DNA of 64,000 bases from Novosphingobium sp. PhB57 (GCF_004342985.1 NZ_SMBO01000006.1:372001-436000); one strand, 5' to 3'. Counted from the stretch's first letter, positions 1 through 9,182 are shown. Program-made: numbers and translations. The notes: generated by a model not told the origin, from the letters alone.

Positions 1-560
1 CGGGCCGGGCGGAGAACCGCGAGGCGGTGGAAGCGATCCTCGAAGCGTTCCCCGGCCATGTCCAGCTCGGCGGCGGCATTCGCACGCGCGAGGCGGTGGC
101 CGGCTGGTTCGACCTGGGCGTTTCGCGCATCGTCATGGGCACGGCCGCGCTGAAGGACCCGCAGTTCGTCAAGGACATGGCGCGCGAATATCCCGGCGGC
201 ATCGTCGTGGCGGTGGACGCGCGCGACGGCATGGTCGCGACCGAGGGCTGGGCGGAAGTGTCCGACGTCTCGATCGTCGACATGGCCCGCCGCTTCGAGG
301 ATGCGGGCGTCGCCAGCCTGCTCTTCACCGACATCGGCCGAGACGGCCTGCTCAAGGGCTGCAACATCGACGCCACCGTCGATCTCGCCCGCCGCACCGA
401 CATGCCGGTGATCGCCAGCGGCGGCGTGAAGGGCCTCGACGACATTCGCCTGCTGGCGCTCCATGCCGGTGACGGCATCGAAGGCGTGATAACCGGCCGC
501 GCGCTCTACGACGGGCGCCTGGACCTGGCCGCCGCGATCGCCATGGCGGAGAAGGCGTGA
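1..560 (+). CDS. hisA: HisA, phosphoribosylformimino-AICAR ribotide isomerase, 5'-truncated
   Basis: C-terminal three quarters of the (beta/alpha)8-barrel isomerase of histidine synthesis; the frame is open from base 3 to the left edge, so the true start lies outside the window. Visible family motifs are QLGGGIR, VAVDARDG, DIGRDG and ASGGV, the last two being phosphate-binding loops of HisA/HisF barrels. It makes the substrate of HisF, encoded just downstream. The stop overlaps the GTG start of the next small ORF by four bases (GTGA), which implies one transcript. A GTG at 27 is only an internal Val codon. Confidence 0.95.
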   Translation, partial: GRAENREAVEAILEAFPGHVQLGGGIRTREAVAGWFDLGVSRIVMGTAALKDPQFVKDMAREYPGGIVVAVDARDGMVATEGWAEVSDVSIVDMARRFEDAGVASLLFTDIGRDGLLKGCNIDATVDLARRTDMPVIASGGVKGLDDIRLLALHAGDGIEGVITGRALYDGRLDLAAAIAMAEKA

Positions 561-802
561 ACGAAAACCGCCTCGTCGCGGTCCTGGCGCTGGCCATCTT
601 CGTGCCGGGCGCGCTCTATGCCTTGCGCGATTATCGCGAAGGCCGCGCGCGCCTGATGCTGTTCAGCCGGGCGCGGTCGAAAGTGGAAACCTCGCTTCAG
701 GAGAATCCGCGCAAGTTCTGGGGCTACACTGCGTTCAACCTCGCCGTGTGCCTGACCGTGGGCGTGTTCTGCGTGCTGCTGTTCTTCAAGCCGGTGGAGT
801 GA
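557..802 (+). CDS. Small two-helix membrane protein between hisA and hisF
   Basis: 81 residues with a GTG start overlapping the hisA stop. Two hydrophobic stretches (about residues 6-22 and 58-76) flank a basic, Arg-rich loop, so it is predicted to be a hairpin inner-membrane protein with both ends on the same side. There are no catalytic motifs or cysteine pairs beyond isolated Cys residues in the second helix. It is tightly packed between hisA (4-base overlap) and hisF (4-base gap), so it must be co-transcribed with histidine genes. I do not recognise a family; a function in histidine synthesis cannot be inferred from position alone. Confidence 0.75.
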   Translation: MNENRLVAVLALAIFVPGALYALRDYREGRARLMLFSRARSKVETSLQENPRKFWGYTAFNLAVCLTVGVFCVLLFFKPVE

Positions 803-806
803 TCCC

Positions 807-1568
807 ATGACCGTCCGCATCCGCGTCATTCCCTGCCTCGACGTTGCCAACGGGCGCGTGGTCAAGGGCGTGAACTTCGTCGATCTCGTCGATGCCGGCG
901 ATCCCGTGGAACAGGCGCGCGCCTATGACGCCGCCGGGGCCGACGAATTGTGCTTCCTCGATATTTCCGCCAGCCACGAAGGGCGCGGCACCCTGCTCGA
1001 CGTGGTCCAGCGCACGGCCGAAGTCTGCTTCATGCCGCTCACCGTCGGCGGGGGCGTGCGCACGGCCGAAGATGCCCGCGCCCTGTTGCTGGCCGGTGCG
1101 GACAAGGTGGCGGTCAACTCCGCCGCCGTCTCGCGGCCGGAAGTGGTGGCGGACATTGCCGAGAAGTTTGGATCGCAGTGCATCGTCGCCTCGGTGGATG
1201 CGCGCAGGGTTGCGCCCGGAAAGTGGGAGATATTCACTCACGGCGGCCGCAAGGCGACCGGGATCGACGCGCTCGAACACGCGGTGAAGCTTGCGGACTA
1301 CGGCGCGGGCGAGCTGCTCGTCACCTCGATGGACGGCGATGGCACGCAGGGCGGCTACGACCTCGACCTCACCCGGCTGATCGCAGACAGCGTCTCGGTG
1401 CCGGTGATCGCCAGCGGCGGGGTGGGCAATCTCGACCATCTCGTGGCGGGCGTGACCGAGGGCAAGGCCAGTGCCGTGCTGGCGGCCTCGATCTTCCATT
1501 TCGGCAAGCACTCGATCGCGGAGGCCCATGCGGCGCTGCGCGCGGCGGGATTGCCCGCGCGCGGGTGA
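807..1568 (+). CDS. hisF: HisF, imidazole glycerol phosphate synthase cyclase subunit
   Basis: 253 residues, the normal length for HisF. It condenses PRFAR with ammonia delivered by HisH to give imidazole glycerol phosphate and AICAR. The N-terminus carries IPCLDVANGRVVKG with the catalytic Asp at residue 12; the second catalytic Asp lies in VASVDARR. TVGGGVR, SMDGDGTQGG and ASGGVG are the phosphate-binding barrel loops. ATG start at 807 follows the upstream stop by four bases. hisH is not in the window and probably lies to the left of hisA. Confidence 0.97.
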   Translation: MTVRIRVIPCLDVANGRVVKGVNFVDLVDAGDPVEQARAYDAAGADELCFLDISASHEGRGTLLDVVQRTAEVCFMPLTVGGGVRTAEDARALLLAGADKVAVNSAAVSRPEVVADIAEKFGSQCIVASVDARRVAPGKWEIFTHGGRKATGIDALEHAVKLADYGAGELLVTSMDGDGTQGGYDLDLTRLIADSVSVPVIASGGVGNLDHLVAGVTEGKASAVLAASIFHFGKHSIAEAHAALRAAGLPARG

Positions 1569-1715
1569 GGGCGGATGCCTGGGCGTGTTCCGGGACGAGG
1601 GGACGGAAATGACCCATCCGATCATGCCCCGGATCGGGACAGGCCCCGATCATCCCTTGCCGTTCCCGGCAGGCCTGCCATGGGTCCTGTCAACAGTCCC
1701 CCGCAGGAGCCCCCC

Positions 1716-1886
1716 GTGCCTCGCTACCGCTGCCTGCCCGCTTTTGCGGCGATGGTCCTCGTTCCCCTGCCGGCTTTCGCCGCCGACGCCACACGCCTGC
1801 CGGAGCCGAGCGGACTTTTCCTCCTGGCCCTGGGCGTCACCGGCGTGGCGATCGGCCGCCGCTTTTCCTCCAAGCGCCCGGACTGA
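1716..1886 (+). CDS. Minimal PEP-CTERM exported mini-protein
   Basis: 56 residues. I chose GTG 1716 because AGGAG sits 8 bases upstream (1705-1709) and because it places a classic signal peptide at the N-terminus (hydrophobic core ending PAFA-AD). Only about seven residues later comes LPEPSG, a 16-residue hydrophobic helix and a basic tail (RR..SKR): the tripartite PEP-CTERM signal recognised by exosortase. Nearly the whole protein is therefore sorting signal. If cleaved by both signal peptidase and exosortase it would leave a peptide of under ten residues. It lies between hisF and hisE in the same orientation. Function unknown; no exosortase gene is in the window. Confidence 0.65.
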   Translation: MPRYRCLPAFAAMVLVPLPAFAADATRLPEPSGLFLLALGVTGVAIGRRFSSKRPD

Positions 1887-1888
1887 TC

Positions 1889-1913
1889 GCCGGCCCGCGC
1901 ATGTCGGGCCGGC
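1889..1913 (+). terminator. GC-rich hairpin after the PEP-CTERM ORF
   Basis: Perfect 9-bp inverted repeat (gccggcccg / cgggccggc) with a 7-base loop, three bases past the PEP-CTERM stop. No T run follows, so it is at best a weak or attenuating terminator ahead of hisE. Confidence 0.35.
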
Positions 1914-1949
1914 CTTGACCCTGCCGCCCGCGCGTCGCATGGGCATGGC

Positions 1950-2276
1950 ATGAGCAGCCCCGACACTCTCGCCCGCCTCGAAACAACGATCGCCGCGCGC
2001 CGCGCCGCCGATCCCGACAGCAGCTATGTCGCCAAACTGCATGCCAAAGGGCTGGGCAAGATCGCGCAGAAGCTGGGCGAAGAGGCCACCGAAACGGTGA
2101 TCGCCGCCCTGACCGAGGACGACAAGGCGCTGGTGGGCGAAGCCTCGGACCTGATTTTCCACCTCATGGTCCTGCTGGGCGCGCGCGACGTGCCTTTCGC
2201 GGCCGTGCTGGCCGAACTCGACCGCCGCGAAGGCATCTCCGGCATTGCCGAGAAGGCTGCTCGCGCCGCGGACTGA
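1950..2276 (+). CDS. hisE: HisE, phosphoribosyl-ATP pyrophosphatase
   Basis: 108 residues, all-alpha MazG-like fold. It hydrolyses phosphoribosyl-ATP to phosphoribosyl-AMP, the second step of histidine synthesis. The metal-binding motif GEEATETVIAA and the helix EASDLIFHLMVLL, with its acidic residues, are diagnostic. It stands alone, not fused to HisI as in enterobacteria. ATG at 1950 gives the usual short N-terminus ahead of TLARLETTI. Downstream, 35 bases separate it from the HIT gene. Confidence 0.95.
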   Translation: MSSPDTLARLETTIAARRAADPDSSYVAKLHAKGLGKIAQKLGEEATETVIAALTEDDKALVGEASDLIFHLMVLLGARDVPFAAVLAELDRREGISGIAEKAARAAD

Positions 2277-2311
2277 ATGCTCGCCCGTATTCGCATCTCC
2301 GGGAGAACCCC

Positions 2312-2689
2312 ATGCCGATCGACCCCAAGCTGCCCTACGACGATAACAATATCTTCGCGAAGATCCTGCGCGGCGAGCTGCCTTGCGACAAAGTCTACGA
2401 AGACGAATTCGCGCTTGCTTTCAACGACATACGCCCGCAGGCGCCAGTCCATGTGCTGGTGATCCCCAAGGCCGCTCATGTGTCCTGGGACGATTTCACC
2501 GCCAATGCCGACGATGCGGAAATCGCCGGCTTCATGCGCGCGGTCGGCCATGTGACGCGCCAGCTCGAACTCGACGAGCCGGGCTACCGCCTGATGGTGA
2601 ACATGGGCACCAACGGCCACCAGGAAGTGCCGCATCTTCACGTCCACATCTTCGGCGGCCGCCAGTTCTTCCAGATGATCGCGGAGTAA
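2312..2689 (+). CDS. hinT: HIT-family (histidine triad) nucleotide hydrolase
   Basis: 125 residues, the usual HINT length. The C-terminal triad HLHVHIF (residues 108-114) provides the nucleophilic His; ILRGELPC near the N-terminus is the conserved helix preceding the nucleotide pocket. HINT proteins hydrolyse nucleoside phosphoramidates and AMP-lysine-type adducts in the cytoplasm; the physiological substrate in bacteria is unclear. The gene follows hisE, a common arrangement in alphaproteobacteria, and probably shares its transcript. ATG 2312 lies behind GGGAGAA (2299-2305). Confidence 0.93.
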   Translation: MPIDPKLPYDDNNIFAKILRGELPCDKVYEDEFALAFNDIRPQAPVHVLVIPKAAHVSWDDFTANADDAEIAGFMRAVGHVTRQLELDEPGYRLMVNMGTNGHQEVPHLHVHIFGGRQFFQMIAE

Positions 2690-2711
2690 GGCGCGGATCG
2701 GGAAGTCTGCA

Positions 2712-2740
2712 CATGGTCCCGGACCCGATCCGGGACCATG
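2712..2740. repeat. 12-bp palindromic hairpin with cccgatccggg core
   Basis: Perfect 12-bp arms (catggtcccgga / tccgggaccatg) around the loop cccga, 22 bases past the HIT stop and with no T run. A related shorter hairpin (tcccgg..ccggga) lies at 29978-29996. It looks like a dispersed intergenic palindrome that may also act as an mRNA 3' stabiliser or terminator. Confidence 0.6.
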
Positions 2741-2865
2741 CCGACGCCAGGCAACGACAAATCCGACAATTACGACGCAATTAACCGTCCATCCGCCCGC
2801 ACGCGCGGGATAAGTGCGACGAACGGATTGCGCTGCCGGTCTCGCCCGCTACACATTCCGGTGGC

Positions 2866-3326
2866 ATGAGCAGCGACCCTCTTCCCCCCAGCGGCGTCCT
2901 CGATGGACCCACCCACCGCTATGCGCTCCGCGTGTTCTACGAGGACACCGACGCCGGCGGCGTGGTCTATCACGCCAACTATATCCGCTGGATGGAACGG
3001 GCCCGCTCCGATCTGCTCGACCTGCTCGGCATAGACCAGCGCGCCGCGCTGGAGGCCGGGGAGGGGCTCTACACCGTGGCGGAAGTGAATATCCGCTACC
3101 TCTCGCCCGCGCGCCTCGGCGACGCGGTCGTGATCGACACTCATGCGCTTCAGGTCGGAAGGGTGAGTTGCACCCTTCGGCAAGTCGTGCGGCGCGGAGA
3201 AATTCGCCTTGCTGAAGCCACGGTAAAGGTCGGGTTCATCAGTCCTGAAGGACGACCGCGCAAACAGCCCGCCGCCTGGCAACATGCTTTCGCCTCGCTC
3301 ATGCAAGAGCATCCGAGAGGACTAGA

Positions 3327-3330
<4 letters not shown>
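2866..3330 (+). CDS. ybgC: YbgC/Tol-Pal-associated acyl-CoA thioesterase
   Basis: 154 residues, single hot-dog fold. The catalytic signature DTDAGGVVYHANY holds the nucleophile-activating Asp29, and the following IRWMERARSDLL helix is typical of YbgC/4HBT thioesterases. Known YbgC proteins hydrolyse acyl-CoA/acyl-ACP and are linked to phospholipid metabolism at the membrane. It is the first gene of the tol operon, the usual place in Gram-negatives, and its stop overlaps tolQ by four bases (ATGA). Start ATG 2866 gives an N-terminal extension of about ten residues compared with E. coli. Confidence 0.93.
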
Positions 3331-4492
<1,162 letters not shown>

Positions 4493-4506
4493 GTTAGGCT
4501 GGCACG

Positions 4507-5466
4507 ATGGCAATGCTGGGATTGCGCAAGGACGAAGGGCTGGGCCTTACGCTGGCTGTCGCACTGCATGTGGCGGTGCTGGCGGTGATGGTGCTGCGTC
4601 CGGCGCAGAACGAGGTGGTGAAGCCGCCTCAGCGCATCGAAGTGACACTGAGCGACCAGGTGGGCATGACGTCCACCTCGCCCGACCCCTATAGCCAGGC
4701 CGCGCCGGACATGGCGCCGGAACTGGGCGAAGCGGCCCCGCCGCCGGCTCCCGCTCCAGCCCCCGAGCCTCAGCCTCAGCCCCGTCCGGAGCCGCAGCCC
4801 GCGCCGGTGCCGCCGGCGCCCGCGCTGCGCCCGCAGCCGCCCCAACCTCGGCCTGCGCCGCGTCCCGCTCCGAAGCCTGCTCCGAAGCCCGCGCCCCCCA
4901 AGCCGGCGCCGCCGAAGCCCGCCGAAAAGCCCGCGCCGCCAAAGAAGGCGCCGGCCAAGCCCGCACCCAAGGCGCCCGCCAGCCGTGACAGCGCGATCGA
5001 CCGGATCGTCGGCAAGCCCGGTTCGTCCGCGAGCAAGGCCACCACGCCGCCCAAGAAGGCAGGCGGCAGCCGCGTTGGCGCCGACTTCCTGTCGGGCGTT
5101 TCGGGTGCCACCTCGACGCAGGGCAAGGGCCAGCCGGCCGCGGCGCTCGGCCCGGCAGCGGTTTCCGCGCTCAACGGCGCGATCAGCCGCCAGCTCAAGC
5201 CGCACTGGGCGGCCCCGCAAGGCGCCGATGCGGAACTTCTGGTAACGACCGTGCGCTTCCGCCTCAACAAGGATGGCAGCCTCGACGGGGAGCCGCAGGT
5301 CCTGCGCACGACCGGCCAGAACGCGGCCAACTCGGCGCAAGTCCAGCGGCACCAGGAACAGGCGATCCGCGCCGTGAAACTTGCCGCCCCGTTCAATCTG
5401 CCGGAAGACCTCTACAACGGTTGGAAGGTCATCACGACCAACTTCGACAGAAGGCTATCGCAATGA
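4507..5466 (+). CDS. tolA: TolA-like energy-transducing protein
   Basis: 319 residues. One N-terminal transmembrane helix (about 14-31) is followed by a long Pro/Ala/Lys-rich periplasmic rod (about 75-165, PAPAPEPQPQP- and KPAPKPAP-type repeats). The globular C-terminal domain (about 215-319) has the TolA/TonB pattern, with LKPHWAAP and VRFRLNKDGSLDGEP. TolA links TolQR in the inner membrane to TolB/Pal at the outer membrane. The rod is proline-rich rather than the Ala/Lys helix of E. coli TolA, so it resembles TonB in composition; the C-terminal domain and operon position decide for TolA. The stop overlaps tolB (ATGA). Confidence 0.9.
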   Translation: MAMLGLRKDEGLGLTLAVALHVAVLAVMVLRPAQNEVVKPPQRIEVTLSDQVGMTSTSPDPYSQAAPDMAPELGEAAPPPAPAPAPEPQPQPRPEPQPAPVPPAPALRPQPPQPRPAPRPAPKPAPKPAPPKPAPPKPAEKPAPPKKAPAKPAPKAPASRDSAIDRIVGKPGSSASKATTPPKKAGGSRVGADFLSGVSGATSTQGKGQPAAALGPAAVSALNGAISRQLKPHWAAPQGADAELLVTTVRFRLNKDGSLDGEPQVLRTTGQNAANSAQVQRHQEQAIRAVKLAAPFNLPEDLYNGWKVITTNFDRRLSQ

Positions 5467-6878
5467 AAAAGATCATCCACCTTGCTGCATTTGGCCTGCT
5501 GCTTTCCGGTTCCGTGGCAGCTCTCGCGCAGAGCGCCCCGCCGGCAACGCCCGTCCAGCCCGCTCCCGCGGCGCCCGGCGCGCCTGCCGCGCCTGCCGAC
5601 GAGGATGGCGGCCTTCAGGTGACCGTCTCGGACGATAGCGACTGGCAGGACCTCGGCATCGCCATCACCACCTTCGCTACCGATGCCGACGTGCCCACCG
5701 GCACCAATGCCGGCTCCACCGCCGCACTCGGCCGGGCGCTGTCGCAAGTGGTCGCCGCGGATCTCAAGAACAACGGCCTGTTCAAGCCCTCGGGCCCGGA
5801 CGGTCTGCCGCAGCCGGTCTATGCCCAGATCCAGACCCCGGACTTTCCGGTATGGTCGGCCCGCAGCGCCGACATGCTGGTGCAGGGCTATGTCCGCGCG
5901 GGCGCCGGCGGCCAGCTCACGGTGGGCTGCTATCTCTACGACGTGGCGCTGAAGCAGCAGCTCGTGAAGGGCGGCTGGCAGGTTCCGCCTTCGGACTGGC
6001 GCCGCGCCGCGCACAAGTGCGCCGACATGGTCTACTCGCGCCTGTCGGGCGAGAGCCCGTTCTTCGATTCCAAGATCGCCTATATCGCCGAGACCGGTCC
6101 CAAGGACCACCGCATGAAGCGCCTGGCGATCATGGATTCGGACGGCGCGAACCACCGCTACCTGACCAGCGGCCAGTCCACCGCGCTGACCCCGCGCTAT
6201 TCGCCGGACTATTCGAAGATCCTCTATCTGTCCTACCTCAACGGGCAGCCGAGCATCTATGTCTACGACCTGGGCAGCAACACCCAGAAGCTGATCGCCC
6301 GGACCGGCAACCCCACGATGGCGCCGCGCTGGTCGCCTGACGGCAAGTGGGTGCTCTATTCGATGGCTTCGGGCGGCAATACCGACATCTATCGCATCTC
6401 GTCGGCCGGCGGCGGCACGCCGCAGCGCCTGACCAACACGCCGGGCATCTCGATCGGCGGGTCCTATTCGCCCGACGGCAGCCAGATCGTGTTCGAGAGC
6501 GACCGCTCGGGCAACCAGCAGATCTATGTGATGGGCGCGGATGGCTCCAACCAGCGCCGCATCAGCTTCTTCGGCGGCCGCTCGGCCACGCCCGAATGGA
6601 GCCCGCGCGGCGACCAGATCGCTTTCACCCATGTTGCCGGCAACTTGCGCATCGCCGTCATGAACCCGAACGGCGGCGGCATGCGCCACCTCACGGATTC
6701 GTGGCAGGACGAAGCGCCGACCTGGTCGCCCAACGGCCGCATCATCCAGTTCTTCCGTACCGCGAAGACGGCGGGAACGGCCTCCATCTGGCAGGTCGAT
6801 CTCACCGGCCGCAACGAGCGCAGGCTGCCGACCCCGGTGGGTGCCTCGGACCCGGCATGGGGCCCCGTTCGCCCCTGA
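5463..6878 (+). CDS. tolB: TolB, periplasmic beta-propeller of Tol-Pal
   Basis: 471 residues from ATG 5463, which overlaps the tolA stop and gives a clean signal peptide (MKKII..., cleavage near ALA-Q, residue 22); the longer frame from 5421 would bury it. An N-terminal D1 domain (about 45-190) is followed by a six-bladed WD40-like propeller with recurrent YSPD, WSPDGKW and FESDRSGNQQIYVM strands. TolB binds Pal and TolA in the periplasm. A Pro/Ala-rich linker of about 25 residues after the signal peptide is longer than in E. coli. Confidence 0.97.
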   Translation: MKKIIHLAAFGLLLSGSVAALAQSAPPATPVQPAPAAPGAPAAPADEDGGLQVTVSDDSDWQDLGIAITTFATDADVPTGTNAGSTAALGRALSQVVAADLKNNGLFKPSGPDGLPQPVYAQIQTPDFPVWSARSADMLVQGYVRAGAGGQLTVGCYLYDVALKQQLVKGGWQVPPSDWRRAAHKCADMVYSRLSGESPFFDSKIAYIAETGPKDHRMKRLAIMDSDGANHRYLTSGQSTALTPRYSPDYSKILYLSYLNGQPSIYVYDLGSNTQKLIARTGNPTMAPRWSPDGKWVLYSMASGGNTDIYRISSAGGGTPQRLTNTPGISIGGSYSPDGSQIVFESDRSGNQQIYVMGADGSNQRRISFFGGRSATPEWSPRGDQIAFTHVAGNLRIAVMNPNGGGMRHLTDSWQDEAPTWSPNGRIIQFFRTAKTAGTASIWQVDLTGRNERRLPTPVGASDPAWGPVRP

Positions 6879-7028
6879 TTACCCTCTGAGACCAGCGCCC
6901 TGTCAGATATGCCTGGACGACGTGCCCAAGACGGGGCGTTCGTTCAGGTTGACAGGGTAATAAATTAATCGGAACTTCAAACTACGCAGGCCATTCATAA
7001 TTGGCTGCGCACGATAGGAGATTGCCTC

Positions 7029-7562
7029 ATGCCTGCCCTCATGTACCCCCGTCATGTGAAGACCGGATCGACAATGCTCCTCCTCGCCGGGGCTCTTGCC
7101 ATGTCGGCTTGCGCGTCCAAGGCGCCCAAGGAACTGCCGCCCGAGCCGGGCCCGGCCACCACCACCCAGACCACGCCGCCGCCCAGCGGCCCGCAGCCGG
7201 GCAGCCAGGCCGATTTCGTGGCCCGCATGATGGGTTCGGACACCATCTACTTCCAGCTGAACGAAGATACCGTCGATTCGGCTGACCAGGCGGCGCTGTC
7301 GAAGCAGGCCCAGTGGCTGCAGCAGTACCCGAACAAGCGCGCCACGATCGAAGGCCATGCCGACGAACGCGGCACCCGCGAATACAACCTCGCCCTGGGC
7401 GAGCGCCGCGCCAATGCGGCCAAGAACTACCTCATCAGCCTGGGCATCGACGCCTCGCGCCTGAACACCGTGAGCTACGGCAAGGAACGCCCGATCGCCC
7501 TGGGTTCGGACGAAGCCTCCTGGGCCCAGAACCGCCGCGCGGTTACCGTCACGGTAGACTGA
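7029..7562 (+). CDS. pal: Pal, peptidoglycan-associated lipoprotein
   Basis: 177 residues. The lipoprotein signal ends in MSAC, placing the lipidated Cys at residue 28. A Pro-rich linker precedes the OmpA_C peptidoglycan-binding domain (about 75-177) with IEGHADERGTREYNLALG and the helix ERRANAAKNYL. Pal anchors the outer membrane to peptidoglycan and is the outer-membrane partner of TolB. ATG 7029 is supported by AGGAG at 7016-7020. A 150-bp AT-richer spacer after tolB suggests pal may have its own promoter. The first 15 residues before the hydrophobic core are longer than usual, so Met16 is an unlikely alternative. Confidence 0.96.
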   Translation: MPALMYPRHVKTGSTMLLLAGALAMSACASKAPKELPPEPGPATTTQTTPPPSGPQPGSQADFVARMMGSDTIYFQLNEDTVDSADQAALSKQAQWLQQYPNKRATIEGHADERGTREYNLALGERRANAAKNYLISLGIDASRLNTVSYGKERPIALGSDEASWAQNRRAVTVTVD

Positions 7563-7585
7563 TCGCTCGGTCGCAAGATTTGAAG

Positions 7586-7619
7586 AAGGCCCGGTTCGCG
7601 ATGGCGAGCCGGGCCTTTT
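7586..7619 (+). terminator. Intrinsic terminator after pal
   Basis: Imperfect GC-rich hairpin (aaggcccgg ... ccgggcctt) ending in TTTT, 24 bases past the pal stop; it closes the tol-pal cluster. Confidence 0.8.
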
Positions 7620-7735
7620 GCATGAGGGATCCCCGCGATTCCCGGCTGCCGGGCCGGCTGGAACCGGAATTCCCGCATGGACTTTGAGCCTTACGCACTT
7701 GCATTGGCTTCGGGTCGGCAGGTATCGCCCTTCGA

Positions 7736-8269
7736 ATGAGTCGCGCAGGTCGATCGATGGATTGGGGTTTCCCGCGCTGGCGCAGCTACGGCAGCTCGCG
7801 CGAGGCTGCGCAAGTGCGCCTGTGCGATCGGCATGGTTGCACCGAGCCCGGCAATTGCCCCGCGCCCAAGAGCCCGAACAGCCCGGATCGCTGGTACTTC
7901 TGTCAGAAGCATGCCGCGGAATACAACGCGGGGTGGGACTATTTCGCCGGGCTCGATGCCGAAGAGGCAGCGCGCCGGGAATCGGACGAGCGCACCGAGA
8001 GCGCGGGATTCAAGGAATCGGCGCACTATGGCTGGGGAGGCTCCGGCGACGGTTCGCGCAGCCGCGACGAATTGCGCGCGCTGGAAGCGCTGGGTCTCGA
8101 CCCCGATGCGGAGTTCGATGCGGTGCGCAGGGCCTGGCGGACGAAGGCCAAGGAAGTGCACCCCGATGTGAAGCCCAACGATCCCGAGGCGGCCAAGGCG
8201 TTCCAGACCTACCAGCTAGCCTATGAAGTCCTGCGCGCAGCGGAAGAGCGCCGGGAGTGGAAGGGCTGA
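7736..8269 (+). CDS. J-domain protein with Cys/His-rich N-terminal module
   Basis: 177 residues. The C-terminal part (about 112-172) is a J domain with the essential HPD in KEVHPDVKPND, so it should stimulate a DnaK-type ATPase. The N-terminal half has CDRHGCTEPGNC followed by FCQKH, a possible zinc-binding arrangement, and no G/F region or classic DnaJ zinc finger. It therefore belongs to the small class-III J proteins; a similar layout is common in alphaproteobacteria. The client is unknown. Met8 (7757) is an alternative start. It lies between two terminators and is probably monocistronic. Confidence 0.88.
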   Translation: MSRAGRSMDWGFPRWRSYGSSREAAQVRLCDRHGCTEPGNCPAPKSPNSPDRWYFCQKHAAEYNAGWDYFAGLDAEEAARRESDERTESAGFKESAHYGWGGSGDGSRSRDELRALEALGLDPDAEFDAVRRAWRTKAKEVHPDVKPNDPEAAKAFQTYQLAYEVLRAAEERREWKG

Positions 8270-8368
8270 GAACCGGGAAGCCGGGCGTGGTTCACGGCTG
8301 ATCCCGGTCATTCGTCATCAGGACGGCCATGACCATGCGGCCCAGAAACAACATGCGGCCCATAGACA

Positions 8369-8403
8369 AAGAGCGCGCCTTGCGGCGCGCTCTTCGTGTT
8401 TTT
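8369..8403. terminator. Bidirectional terminator between the J-domain gene and infC
   Basis: Perfect 10-bp stem (agagcgcgcc / ggcgcgctct, 8370-8379 and 8384-8393) with loop ttgc. On the + strand it runs into a T-rich tail (8399-8403); on the - strand it ends in TTT. It serves the two convergent genes. Confidence 0.8.
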
Positions 8404-8426
8404 GCCGTGAATGACGGGCCGAATGC

Positions 8427-8969
8427 TTACTTGGGCGAAAGCACCATCAGCATCTGGCGGCCTTCCATGCGCGGATAGGCTTCAACCTTGGCAATATCCG
8501 CGACGTCTTCCTGCACCTTGCGCAGCAGGTTCATGCCCAGCTGCTGGTGCGAAAGCTCACGACCGCGGAAGCGCAGGGTGACCTTCACCTTGTCGCCATC
8601 GAGAATGAACCGATGGACGTTGCGCATCTTCGTGTCGTAGTCGTGATCGTCAATGTTCGGACGCATCTTGATCTCTTTGATCTCCTGCGTCTTCTGGGTC
8701 TTGCGCGCGGCATTGGCCTTTTTCTGGGCCTCGTACCGGAACTTGCCGACATCCAGGAACTTGCACACCGGCGGATCCGCGTTGGGCGAGACCTCAACCA
8801 GGTCGAGGCCAACTTCGGCCGCCTGTTCGATCGCCTGACGCGTATACATGACGCCGATGTTCTCGCCGTCCTGGTCGATAACCCGGACCTTGTCCGACTG
8901 GATCATGTTATTGTAGCGCGGGCCACTCTTGACCGGTGGCGTCATCATGCGCCGGGGTGGGGGTGCTAT
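8427..8969 (-). CDS. infC: Translation initiation factor IF-3, probable ATA start
   Basis: About 180 residues with both IF-3 domains: the N-domain (IGVMYTRQAIEQAAEVGLD, EVSPNADPPVCK) and the C-domain (MRPNIDDHDYDTKMRN, VKVTLRFRGRELSHQQ). It binds the 30S subunit and rejects non-canonical initiator codons and premature 50S joining. The first ATG (8948) has no ribosome-binding site. Seven codons upstream, in frame, an ATA (8967-8969) sits 7 bases behind a strong AGGAG. IF-3 genes classically start with rare AUU/AUC-type codons for autoregulation, so I take ATA as the start; the conservative alternative is 8948. Confidence 0.93.
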   Translation of the reverse strand: MAPPPRRMMTPPVKSGPRYNNMIQSDKVRVIDQDGENIGVMYTRQAIEQAAEVGLDLVEVSPNADPPVCKFLDVGKFRYEAQKKANAARKTQKTQEIKEIKMRPNIDDHDYDTKMRNVHRFILDGDKVKVTLRFRGRELSHQQLGMNLLRKVQEDVADIAKVEAYPRMEGRQMLMVLSPK

Positions 8970-9182
8970 AAGCGTTCTCCTGAATCGTTTCTGTCGCTAG
9001 GCGAGTGGAGGCGTCATTAATGCGAATCGCGTCGACACGCAAAGCACGATTTCAAGGAAATCTATAGGACGCCTAAAGTGTCTTGTCCGGGCTCACGCCC
9101 GATAGTGGGCCGGTGCCGCAAACAACGACCGGATGGCCGTTTCTGTTCGGCCCTCGGATCGACCGAAAGTGCATATAGGTAC

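Noticed and set aside
6949..6954. TTGACA as the -35 of a pal promoter
   Set aside because: No acceptable -10 lies 15-19 bases downstream; the AT-rich CATAAT at 6996 is too far away.
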